DNA from: Flavobacterium aquicola
Lineage (GTDB): Bacteria > Bacteroidota > Bacteroidia > Flavobacteriales > Flavobacteriaceae
Direction: 5' to 3'
DNA: 64,000 nt
Assembly: GCF_003385115.1 (NCBI RefSeq)
Contig: NZ_QUNI01000003.1
Span: 62,001 to 126,000 of the forward strand
The position numbers and the translations under genes are program-made. A model generated the notes under the pieces. That model made no database searches. It was not told the origin of the DNA and was given only the letters and a program-made list of their open reading frames with translations. Position 1 is the stretch's first letter. Each line of letters starts with the position of its first letter. Below are positions 32,674 through 40,898 of the stretch, in pieces.

Positions 32674-34722
32674 TTATTGAAAATCGGTATCTTTTACACC
32701 TTCATTGATGGTGATTTCAGACATTTTGATGTTTAATTCAATGCCTACATTCTGAATGATAGTAAAAGGAACTTTTACGCTTTTTACTTCCTTGTAATCT
32801 TCAAAATTAGTTGTGACGTTCATCGTTTGTCCGCCTTGTTCTATAATTTTTGACTCAGATAATTTTAAACCTGTTTTAGTGTCATAGAAATAAGTAGTTT
32901 TTCCGTTTTTGATTGCATAGGCGTCATTGCCATTAATGTTTTCAATTCGGTCAATAGTAAGGGCTGGATTTTTTAACAGCAATACTTCCTCAAATGGAGT
33001 TGCAGATGCTTTCATTTCGGCTAATTCAGCACCTTCAAAATCTTTGCGCTGGCCTTGCTGGATGGCATAAGCTCCTTTTTGATTGACTACTTGTTTCATC
33101 ACGCTCATAGGTCCCATTGCAAGTTCTACTAATGAATTTCCTTTTGTATCTGTTTTTGAAGTAAATGTTAGCGGAGACGGAGCCTGCGGAATTGAGGTCG
33201 ATCCTTTCATAGCTATAGATTTTACTGATGTTACAGCTTTATCTCCTCCAATTGCTTTGATGTAGTTTTCAAGTACATTTTTGGCTGTAATTCCCGCTGG
33301 GATTTCTTTTTTCAAAACTGGTTTTTCCAATGGCGTGCCATATTTGTCAAAATAGAATATAGGAATGTTTAGTTTTTCTAATCCTGGTCCTATTTCCGAA
33401 CCTTTTCCAGCAATTACAATTCTGGTGTTGTCAATTAAGAAGTATTTGTTCGCAACACGCAATACATCATCAGCTGTAACAGCATTAACTGTTTGGATGT
33501 ATTTTTCATAAAAATCAGCAGGAAGATTTTCTGTCTCGATATTTAATGCATATCGTGCTACTGATTGCGGTTTTTCTACCTGCATAACAAACCTTCCAAT
33601 ATATCCGGCCTTTACAGTTTTCAATACTTCATCAGTTACTTTTTCAGTTCTGATTCTTTTTATTTCTTTGATGAATTCAACTACTGCACTGTCGGTTACC
33701 GCATTTCTTACAGCAGATTTAGCATAAAATTTTGTAGTGTATTTGCCGGCTCCAACATTTGATCTTGCTCCGTAAGTCCACGCGTGTTTTTCGCGCAGGC
33801 TCATATTTAAATAACTATTGAAATCGCCTCCTAAAATTTGATTAGCAATTACTGCAGGGAAAAAGTCAGGATCGCCCATTTTTAAATTTACAGTGTTAAC
33901 CAATGTAATCTCTGACTGAACTGCATTTGGAACATCAACTAAATTGATTTGTAAATTTGAAACATTTACTGGTGCGTCATATGACGTTTTTGGAGCACTT
34001 CTTTTTTCCCAAGAGCCAAATAATTTTTCTACGGCAGTTTTTACATTGCTGTATTTAATATCACCGATAATTACTAAATATGCATTTTCTGGCACGAAAT
34101 AGTTGTGGTAATTGGTTTGGACATCAGCTAGTGTGATGTTGTTTAATGTTGCTTCGGTGACAAATTCTCCTGATGGATGGTTTTTTCCAAAAGCTAAAGC
34201 ATCAACAACTCGATTAGCAATTGCAGGAACGCTCTTTTCTTCGGCTTTCATTCCTTCAATTAATTTGGCTTTTTCTTTGTCAAATTCTTCTTGAGTGAAA
34301 TTAGGATTCAGGGCTCCTTCTGCCATTAATTCTAAAACTCTTCCGCTGTATTTCGAAAGTGAATTTGCAGTAGCTCCTTGGGCACTAAAGTAGATATCGG
34401 CTCCCAAAAAGTCTATTTCTTCATTGAAGGCCGCTTTTGTAGTTTTCTTGCTTCCGTTTCCAATTAAATTGCTGGTTAATTGATCTACTCCTTTTTTATT
34501 TCCTTCGGCAAATGGTGCGTTGTCTAGGGTTAAGTTGAAGGAAACTCGAGGTAATTTATGATTTTCTACCACCATTACTTTCATGCCATTAGCCAGAACA
34601 AAAGTTTGTGGTTTTTTGATGTTGATTGTAGGTGATTTTCCGGGCTTAGGCTGCGTGCGGTCTTGTGCTTGCATAATTCCTGTTACTAACAAAAGGATGA
34701 ATATTATACTTATTTTTTTCAT
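32674..34722 (-). CDS. M16-family peptidase-like protein, non-catalytic subunit
   Basis: The protein has 682 residues from the ATG at 34722, which begins a good signal peptide (MKKISIIFILLLVTGIMQAQ). Two M16 domains follow. At the place of the zinc motif HxxEH the text is VDQLTSNLIGNG, so the metal site is lost. NAPFAEGNKKG and later REKHAWTYGARS fit the substrate-binding partner with its Arg/Tyr pair. A C-terminal extension of about 200 residues is a lipoprotein-localisation-like beta domain. It lies 13 bp after the catalytic subunit gene and works with it as a periplasmic heterodimer. Confidence 0.9.
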   Translation of the reverse strand: MKKISIIFILLLVTGIMQAQDRTQPKPGKSPTINIKKPQTFVLANGMKVMVVENHKLPRVSFNLTLDNAPFAEGNKKGVDQLTSNLIGNGSKKTTKAAFNEEIDFLGADIYFSAQGATANSLSKYSGRVLELMAEGALNPNFTQEEFDKEKAKLIEGMKAEEKSVPAIANRVVDALAFGKNHPSGEFVTEATLNNITLADVQTNYHNYFVPENAYLVIIGDIKYSNVKTAVEKLFGSWEKRSAPKTSYDAPVNVSNLQINLVDVPNAVQSEITLVNTVNLKMGDPDFFPAVIANQILGGDFNSYLNMSLREKHAWTYGARSNVGAGKYTTKFYAKSAVRNAVTDSAVVEFIKEIKRIRTEKVTDEVLKTVKAGYIGRFVMQVEKPQSVARYALNIETENLPADFYEKYIQTVNAVTADDVLRVANKYFLIDNTRIVIAGKGSEIGPGLEKLNIPIFYFDKYGTPLEKPVLKKEIPAGITAKNVLENYIKAIGGDKAVTSVKSIAMKGSTSIPQAPSPLTFTSKTDTKGNSLVELAMGPMSVMKQVVNQKGAYAIQQGQRKDFEGAELAEMKASATPFEEVLLLKNPALTIDRIENINGNDAYAIKNGKTTYFYDTKTGLKLSESKIIEQGGQTMNVTTNFEDYKEVKSVKVPFTIIQNVGIELNIKMSEITINEGVKDTDFQ

Positions 34723-34735
34723 GATATCAATTTCT

Positions 34736-36061
34736 TTAGTTAAGAGGTTTTGCTTTGGCTGGTACATAATCTAAAAGTAAACGCTGGTTTGGATTTAGGT
34801 ATTTTTTAGCAACCTCTCTTATCTCTTCGCGTGTTATAGAATGATATAGTTCAATTTCGGTGTTGATTAAATTGACATCTTTGTAAAGAAGGTAAAAAGA
34901 GGCAAGATTATTAGCTATTCCTTCTATGCTTGAATTGGAATTCACAAAGTTGTTATCAAATTTGTTTTGTAGTTTTTGATAATCTTTTTCAGAGATCAGG
35001 TCAGTCTGTATTTTTACGATTTCTTCGTCTATTTCTTTTAATATGTCATTAGTAGTAAACGTGCCCATTGGCAAACCGTACAATATATACATACCATAAT
35101 CTTCTTGGCTAAAACCTACCGCCCCGATTTCTAAAGCCATTTTTTTGTCATCTACAACTTTTTTGTATAGCTTAGAACTTTTGCCATCGCTTAAATAAGA
35201 TGAAATCAAATCCAGTACTCTTGCATCTCTACTTTTCATTGAAGGAGTACGATAAGTTGCAACCAGCATAGGGATCTGAATGTTTGGATCCTCGTACGTT
35301 GCTTTGATAGTTTGAGTAATAGGTTCTTCGGTATACGTTTTTTTCGGAGTTACTTCTCCTTTAGCAATTACGCCAAAATATTTTTGAATCCATTCTTTGG
35401 CTTGTTTTTTTTCAAAATCACCTGCAACAACTAAAACGGCATTATTTGGCAAGTAGAATTTTTTGTTGAATGCTTGGAATTCTTCAAGAGTTGCAGCATC
35501 CAGATCTTTCATAGAGCCGATAGTTGTCCATCTGTACGGATGATTTTTGAACATGTTTTCTTTTACGGCAGTTAGAATATTTCCGTATGGACGGTTATCA
35601 TAACTGGTTCTTTTTTCTTCTTTTACAACTTCGTTTTGTGTGTCAACTCCAATTTTGTTAATAATAGGATGCAGTAATCTTTCAGATTCCATCCAAAGTC
35701 CTAACTCCAGATTGTTTGACGGGAAAATTTCATAATAATAAGTTCTGTCATCTGTTGTATTCGCATTATTTGTTCCTCCATTTGAAGTAACAATCTTAAA
35801 CCATTCGCCTCTTTTGATATTTTCAGTACCTTCAAATAAAAGATGTTCAAAAAAGTGAGCGAAACCTGTACGGTCCGGACTCTCATCTTTGGCGCCTACA
35901 TGGTACATTACCGATGTTATTACAACAGGAGCTGAAGGGTCATGGTGTAAAATAACATGTAAGCCATTATCTAAATCGTATTCTTCGAAAGCTACCTTTT
36001 GAGCAGAAGCAACTCCTCCCAGCATTAATGCAGCGCTTAACATCATTATTGATTTTTTCAT
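34736..36061 (-). CDS. M16-family zinc metallopeptidase, catalytic subunit
   Basis: This 441-residue protein has a signal peptide (SAALMLGGVASAQ). The inverted zinc motif HFFEH (about residue 68) and the distal Glu in NEVVKEEKR complete the active site. The text GFAHFFEHLLFEGTEN is a textbook M16 start. The C-terminal half is the second M16 fold. It forms an operon with the non-catalytic partner 13 bp downstream, like the pitrilysin-type pairs of other bacteria. It probably degrades peptides in the periplasm. Confidence 0.95.
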   Translation of the reverse strand: MKKSIMMLSAALMLGGVASAQKVAFEEYDLDNGLHVILHHDPSAPVVITSVMYHVGAKDESPDRTGFAHFFEHLLFEGTENIKRGEWFKIVTSNGGTNNANTTDDRTYYYEIFPSNNLELGLWMESERLLHPIINKIGVDTQNEVVKEEKRTSYDNRPYGNILTAVKENMFKNHPYRWTTIGSMKDLDAATLEEFQAFNKKFYLPNNAVLVVAGDFEKKQAKEWIQKYFGVIAKGEVTPKKTYTEEPITQTIKATYEDPNIQIPMLVATYRTPSMKSRDARVLDLISSYLSDGKSSKLYKKVVDDKKMALEIGAVGFSQEDYGMYILYGLPMGTFTTNDILKEIDEEIVKIQTDLISEKDYQKLQNKFDNNFVNSNSSIEGIANNLASFYLLYKDVNLINTEIELYHSITREEIREVAKKYLNPNQRLLLDYVPAKAKPLN

Positions 36062-36258
36062 AAAGATTAATAATTTATTTATTGTTAGTCATGATTTTAT
36101 TATAGTTGTTACAACAAAAATACTCTTTTTATTTTAGATTAGTAAGTAAATTCAGTATTAGTAAATGTAGAACTTGTTTTGTTTTATCACGGTAATTGTT
36201 TTAAATATGGAACAGAAAGATATCATATTTAAAGGTGTTAATATTTTTTTTGCAAAGG

Positions 36259-36289
36259 ATTGCAGGGTAAATATTTAATTGTATATTTG
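36259..36289 (+). promoter_or_regulatory. Promoter of rplU-rpmA
   Basis: ATTG at 36259-36262 and TATATTTG at 36282-36289, 19 bp apart, match the Bacteroidota promoter pattern 31 bases before the rplU start codon. Confidence 0.7.
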
Positions 36290-36319
36290 CATCCTTAAAA
36301 ATTATTAAAACAATTCAGT

Positions 36320-36757
36320 ATGTATGCAATCGTAGAGATAGCAGGGCAACAGTTTAAAGTTAGCAAAGACCTAAAGGTTTACGTTCACCGTTTAGCAAAT
36401 GAAGAAGGATCAAAAGTTTCTTTTGACAAAGTTTATTTGGTAGATGATAACGGATCAATCACAATAGGCGCCCCAGCTATAGAAGGTGCTTCAGTAGAAG
36501 CTAAAGTGTTACAACACTTAAAAGGTGATAAAGTTATCGTTTTCAAAAAGAAAAGAAGAAAAGGATACAAAAAAAGAAACGGTCACAGACAATATCTTAC
36601 TCAAATTGTAATTGAAGGTATTACTGCAGGTGGAACAGCTAAAAAAGCAGCAGCTCCAAAAAAAGCAGCAGTTGAAGCAACTACAGAAGAAGCTGAAGTA
36701 GCAGCTCCTAAAGTGAAAAAAGCTCCAAAAGCTAAAAAAGAAGATACACAAGAATAA
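36320..36757 (+). CDS. rplU: 50S ribosomal protein L21
   Basis: This 145-residue protein begins MYAIVEIAGQQFKVSKDLKV, and the FKKKRRKGYKKRNGHRQYLT segment is the L21 signature. After about residue 105 an Ala/Lys/Glu-rich tail of some 40 residues follows (KKAAAPKKA repeats). Such tails occur in Bacteroidota L21. It precedes rpmA by 22 bp, the standard order. It binds 23S rRNA with L20. Confidence 0.97.
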   Translation: MYAIVEIAGQQFKVSKDLKVYVHRLANEEGSKVSFDKVYLVDDNGSITIGAPAIEGASVEAKVLQHLKGDKVIVFKKKRRKGYKKRNGHRQYLTQIVIEGITAGGTAKKAAAPKKAAVEATTEEAEVAAPKVKKAPKAKKEDTQE

Positions 36758-36779
36758 TAACAAAATAAACTAATACGTC

Positions 36780-37040
36780 ATGGCTCACAAGAAAGGTGTC
36801 GGTAGTTCGAAGAATGGTAGAGAATCAGAATCAAAACGTTTAGGCGTTAAGATTTTTGGTGGTCAAGCTGCTATTGCTGGGAACATCATCGTAAGACAAA
36901 GAGGTTCAAAGCATAATCCAGGTGAAAACGTTTACATTAGTAAAGATCACACCCTACACGCAAGAGTAGATGGAGTTGTTCAGTTCCAAAAGAAAAGAGA
37001 TAACAAATCTTATGTTTCTATACTTCCATTCGAAGCATAA
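36780..37040 (+). CDS. rpmA: 50S ribosomal protein L27
   Basis: This 86-residue protein reads [20 protein letters not shown] at the start, which places the N-terminal tail near the peptidyl-transferase centre. [14 protein letters not shown] is the family core. No N-terminal extension needing cleavage is present, unlike Firmicute L27. It is cotranscribed with rplU. Confidence 0.97.
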   Translation: MAHKKGVGSSKNGRESESKRLGVKIFGGQAAIAGNIIVRQRGSKHNPGENVYISKDHTLHARVDGVVQFQKKRDNKSYVSILPFEA

Positions 37041-37062
37041 TCATAAAGATTCTCAATTATAC

Positions 37063-37097
37063 AAAACCCGTTTCGAAAGAAACGGGTTTTTGTTTTT
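37063..37097 (+). terminator. Terminator of rplU-rpmA
   Basis: AAAACCCGTTTC-GAAA-GAAACGGGTTTT is a perfect 12-bp stem with a GAAA tetraloop, followed by T-rich sequence. Nearly the same hairpin ends the polysaccharide locus at 48751. Confidence 0.92.
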
Positions 37098-37244
37098 TAT
37101 GCAAAGATGACTTTTAATTGATTGCTGGAGCAAAGTTGTTTTTAAAATTTGGAGAAAAGCAACGGAGTCTTTGCTATGTTACATTTGAGCTGTTTTACGA
37201 ATAAATGACTGGAAACGAGATTGGTGGTGCAATATAAAACATTT

Positions 37245-38843
37245 TTAGATTGCTCTGATGGCCATGATTTTTTCTTCGAATTTATCTTTCGATTTAGACT
37301 TGCTCTTTATTCTGGTCTTATAAGTGTAAATTGTTGCCACAGATAATTCCAAGAAGTCTGCCATCTGGTTAGCATCCTGAATTCCTAATCTGTATAATGC
37401 GAAAATCCTGAGCTCTGTGTTTAATAGTTCCCCTTTTTTAACGATTGATTTATGATCGTCAGAAAATAATTCGTTAAACTCAGTGATAAACGTTGGGAAT
37501 AGCTTTAGGAAAATTTCATCAAATTGATGAAATAGGTGCTCCCGTTCATCCTTTACATTATATCTCTTTAGACTGGAAATAACTTCATCTGTTTTTTTAG
37601 AGATGATTTTTTGAATCGTGCTTTTTTGTATGTGGTCAATCTTATTTATAAGGTTTGAGGAGGCTTTAATAAAATACGCAATATATTCTTCTTTGATAGT
37701 ATTGGTTTCGCTTAAACTGATGTTCATTTCCTGTAATTTGCTCAGTGCTTCTGCCATTACTTTTTTGGAGGCATTTTTTTCTTTTAATTGTTTTACGATA
37801 ATAATAAGGAAAGCGATAATTATTAGTGCAAAAAGGGTTAGCAGAATTATAATGTTTTCGAGTAAGTCGTTTTTGCTTTTTACTTTGCTGAACTGTGCTT
37901 TTTCAATAATTGGCAAAATGAACGATATTTCTATTTTTCGATGCTTTGCATCATAAAAAGTTGCATCATCCATAGCAAGATTGACATATCTGTTTGCTGT
38001 TTCTATCTGTCCCATTTTGAACAGTTCATTGGCTAGATTGCGCAATGCAACAGTTTCTTTTGTAGCGTTTTTGATATCGGCAATTGCTGCTAGAATCAGA
38101 TATTCTATAGCTTTCTTTTTGTTTCCTCCTTCTGAATAAATGTAGCCAAGACTTGAAGTGGCGATTCCATAGTATTTTGGCGGTAAATCATAGTGGTTTA
38201 TCCAATAGCTGAATGCTTTTTTGGCACCTTCCCAATCTTGCTGCTTTAAGCGTTCAAGACTTTCTGCGGCCCAATATTCATTTGTGTTTGGTTTGGTTAA
38301 GGCTAATGCTTTTTTGAGAAATTCATTCCCCATCTGCACATAATGAATGCTGTATCTCTGGTCTTTGTTGTAATCTGTTAAGTCATAGTAAACCCGGGCT
38401 TTGATGGAGTAATATTCGTATCTGCTTCTGTTATCTAATTGTTCTGGCGTGATACTGTTTAATGTGTCGATAGCCTCTTTAAAAAGACCTGATGATAACA
38501 GTATAAAACCTTCTTTTATTCTTGTTTTTGCTAGTAATGCAGGGTCTTTTAATTTGATCGCCTTTGATTTTGCTTCTTCTAAATAATAATAAGCTGAATC
38601 GTATTTGAATGATTTGTATTCATCAAACAATAACATGTACGTGTTGTAAAGGCTTTTGTTGTTTTGGCTTAAAATGAATTTGTGAGCATCCGTTCGAAGG
38701 GTTTTTATTTTAGAATATTTTTGTTTGATATAGAAATCTTTTTTAAGTAATACTTTGTCAAGAATTTCTAAAGTAGGTGCTGTTTCTTGAGCCGAAATGA
38801 CGGTATTAAATATAAAAAACAATAAAATTGCCAATCTGTGCAT
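37245..38843 (-). CDS. SusR-like membrane-bound regulator (DUF6377)
   Basis: This 532-residue protein has a signal peptide and about 300 periplasmic residues of TPR-like helices. One transmembrane helix follows (about 331-351, [19 protein letters not shown]), then a cytoplasmic coiled coil and a C-terminal LuxR-like HTH ([21 protein letters not shown]). This layout matches DUF6377/SusR proteins that sense a sugar in the periplasm and activate a neighbouring polysaccharide locus. It is divergent from that locus (first gene at 39255), so it is very probably its activator. Confidence 0.88.
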   Translation of the reverse strand: MHRLAILLFFIFNTVISAQETAPTLEILDKVLLKKDFYIKQKYSKIKTLRTDAHKFILSQNNKSLYNTYMLLFDEYKSFKYDSAYYYLEEAKSKAIKLKDPALLAKTRIKEGFILLSSGLFKEAIDTLNSITPEQLDNRSRYEYYSIKARVYYDLTDYNKDQRYSIHYVQMGNEFLKKALALTKPNTNEYWAAESLERLKQQDWEGAKKAFSYWINHYDLPPKYYGIATSSLGYIYSEGGNKKKAIEYLILAAIADIKNATKETVALRNLANELFKMGQIETANRYVNLAMDDATFYDAKHRKIEISFILPIIEKAQFSKVKSKNDLLENIIILLTLFALIIIAFLIIIVKQLKEKNASKKVMAEALSKLQEMNISLSETNTIKEEYIAYFIKASSNLINKIDHIQKSTIQKIISKKTDEVISSLKRYNVKDEREHLFHQFDEIFLKLFPTFITEFNELFSDDHKSIVKKGELLNTELRIFALYRLGIQDANQMADFLELSVATIYTYKTRIKSKSKSKDKFEEKIMAIRAI

Positions 38844-39254
38844 CTGTGTAGGTGTATTTTAGTTCTATAATTAAATAGGGTTGAATTTCAGGTAATTATA
38901 GATTAAGTATTTAAAAAATGTAAGATTTATATGTCTTGATTTTTTCTCTCTCTGTATAAATCTTAAATATACTTTAAAAAATCTTTATTTGATAAAAATA
39001 ATGGTTTATTTATGTGCTATGTGAAAATATTTCTTCTTTTATATTGGATATTGATATTATTTTGTGATTTAAGTGTTTTTTTGAATCTAAATTTCATCTT
39101 GATTTTTTTTAATCAGCTTAAATTTCAACTGATTGATTTTCAATAATTTAAATTGTTTTTTACCTTTTATATATCTTGATTTTTCATAAATTCTTTTTTT
39201 GCCTGTTAGTATACTTCTAATTTCGACCCAATAATAACTAACAAAACCAAATTT
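38844..39254 (+). promoter_or_regulatory. Divergent control region of the polysaccharide locus
   Basis: This is about 410 bp of T-rich DNA. A possible promoter for the plus-strand genes is TTTG at 39198-39201 with TAATTTCG at 39218-39225, 16 bp apart, 30 bases before the first start codon. The recurring words TTTGATAAAAAT and TTGATTTTT may be regulator sites; this is not certain. Confidence 0.5.
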
Positions 39255-39776
39255 ATGAAATGTAAAATTATGTATGGGTTAGCCATTGTATTATGTTTAT
39301 TAACCTTCGGGTGTAATGAATTTGATGATGGAAACTCAGTAGAACCAATCACGGTTTACGAAAAAGTAAATGGAGACTGGAGTTTAATGAATTTAAAAAT
39401 GGTAGACGAATTTGCAAAGTCTAATGCCATTGAACCAAGTGAACAGAATTTAAGTACTCTGTTTAACTATCCAGACTTTAAAATTAATTTTAGTGTTGAC
39501 GACAAAAATCAGCCTACTACTTATGAAGTTACTGGTAATGTTCCTCCTTTGTTTGCTCTAAAAGGATATTGGGAATTAAGTTCCAATTTTCAGCAGACAA
39601 ATGGAACCGCATCAAAAATCTACTTGTATAGTGATGCTCAAAAAACACACAAAACAGACGAATTGCGATTAACGTCAGTCCCTGGAAGTAATGACCAAAT
39701 GGAAATTCAATTGGTTCGAACTTCGGGAGGTACTGCTTTTGTGTCGTATGTTTTTAAATTAAAAGCAATTAATTAA
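39255..39776 (+). CDS. Small lipoprotein of the polysaccharide locus (DUF5004-like)
   Basis: This 173-residue protein has a lipobox (LLTFGCNEFDD), so it is a surface or periplasmic lipoprotein. The mature part starts with VNGDWSLMNLKMVDEFAKS and looks like a small beta-barrel or lipocalin-like fold, with DELRLTSVPGSNDQMEIQL near the end. I associate this pattern with DUF5004 proteins found in Bacteroidota glycan loci, but the match is from memory. Its place as the first gene suggests glycan binding or capture. Confidence 0.65.
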   Translation: MKCKIMYGLAIVLCLLTFGCNEFDDGNSVEPITVYEKVNGDWSLMNLKMVDEFAKSNAIEPSEQNLSTLFNYPDFKINFSVDDKNQPTTYEVTGNVPPLFALKGYWELSSNFQQTNGTASKIYLYSDAQKTHKTDELRLTSVPGSNDQMEIQLVRTSGGTAFVSYVFKLKAIN

Positions 39777-39785
39777 TAATTTGAT

Positions 39786-40865
39786 ATGAAAAAAATTATA
39801 TATACAATTTTACTTGCGCTTTTTTTGATTCCAAATCTCGTTCAGTCGCAAGAACAAGCAGGTTCTGTTGGGAAAATCAGTTCTTATCCTGTAGTTTATA
39901 AATATGATGAGCAGGTTACTTGGTATTTTGATCTGTCAGCTACCACTTTTACGGCTGAAGAGGATATTTATATTTGGATTTGGTCTCCTTCTGAGCCGGA
40001 TGCTGGGAATTGGGAGCATTCTTCTGATTTTGCAAAATTGAAGTCTGAAGGCGATGGAATATGGAGTTTTACTTTGACACCAACAGTCTATTTTTCTAAA
40101 ACGCCAGCCGAGATTGCAGCAAGTGCAGGTTTCTGGTTTCGATTGAAAAATTTTAATGGATCAAAACAATCTGAAGTTGCGAATGTCCCTTATACTGATT
40201 TTTCTTCTTTCAGCACTGCTAATGAATTAATTAGAGCATACCCAACTAAACCTAGCCTGAATGAAGGTTTAAGTATTTTATTCAATGCAAATCTGCAGCC
40301 TGGTTTTGAGAATGCGACAAGTGTTCACATGCACAGCGGACTTAATGACTGGGATGTAAAACAGGAATATCAATCTTGGCTTCCAGAAATAGTTGAGAAA
40401 ACAAAATTGAAAGATTTAGGAGGCGGGATTTACAAAATGGATTTAATCCCTTCTAAGTATTACAATACGCCAGACGGATACATTATGACAAATCTAGTCT
40501 TTTTGATGGTCAAAGATGATTGGGCGGGCACAACTCCCGATCAGGTTCTTATTGCAGCAGATTACACCCCGCCACCACCGCCGGTATTTAGTTTTTTCCC
40601 TCTGCAGATTAGCCAGAAAGACTTTCTTGGAGTCATGAGAAAAAACAACGAATCTGGTGTTAATAAACTTATTTATACAGTTACGGCTGGGGCCAAAATA
40701 CTAACTGGAGAGTTTGCAGGGAACACTGCAGAGATTAAAGGATTCATAGATCTAGTTTCGGGATTGGCTGGAATAAAAAACTTAACCGAGATTCATGTTT
40801 TGATAAAAGACAATAAAGGGAAAGTTATTTCAGATACAACGATACCTCTGAAAACATTAGACTAA
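39786..40865 (+). CDS. Secreted protein of the polysaccharide locus (DUF4961-like)
   Basis: This 359-residue protein has a signal peptide ending LVQSQEQ without a lipobox Cys. There are two immunoglobulin-like or CBM-like beta segments. The first contains YIWIWSPSEPDAGNWEHSSD and the second VHMHSGLNDWDV, both Trp-rich as in sugar-binding surfaces. A PPPPPVF linker leads to a short C-terminal domain. The order fits DUF4961 proteins of glycan loci. It starts 9 bp after the lipoprotein gene and precedes susC. The sugar bound is not known. Confidence 0.65.
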   Translation: MKKIIYTILLALFLIPNLVQSQEQAGSVGKISSYPVVYKYDEQVTWYFDLSATTFTAEEDIYIWIWSPSEPDAGNWEHSSDFAKLKSEGDGIWSFTLTPTVYFSKTPAEIAASAGFWFRLKNFNGSKQSEVANVPYTDFSSFSTANELIRAYPTKPSLNEGLSILFNANLQPGFENATSVHMHSGLNDWDVKQEYQSWLPEIVEKTKLKDLGGGIYKMDLIPSKYYNTPDGYIMTNLVFLMVKDDWAGTTPDQVLIAADYTPPPPPVFSFFPLQISQKDFLGVMRKNNESGVNKLIYTVTAGAKILTGEFAGNTAEIKGFIDLVSGLAGIKNLTEIHVLIKDNKGKVISDTTIPLKTLD

Positions 40866-40898
40866 ACAATTCATTATCAACTAAAAATATAAATTCTA

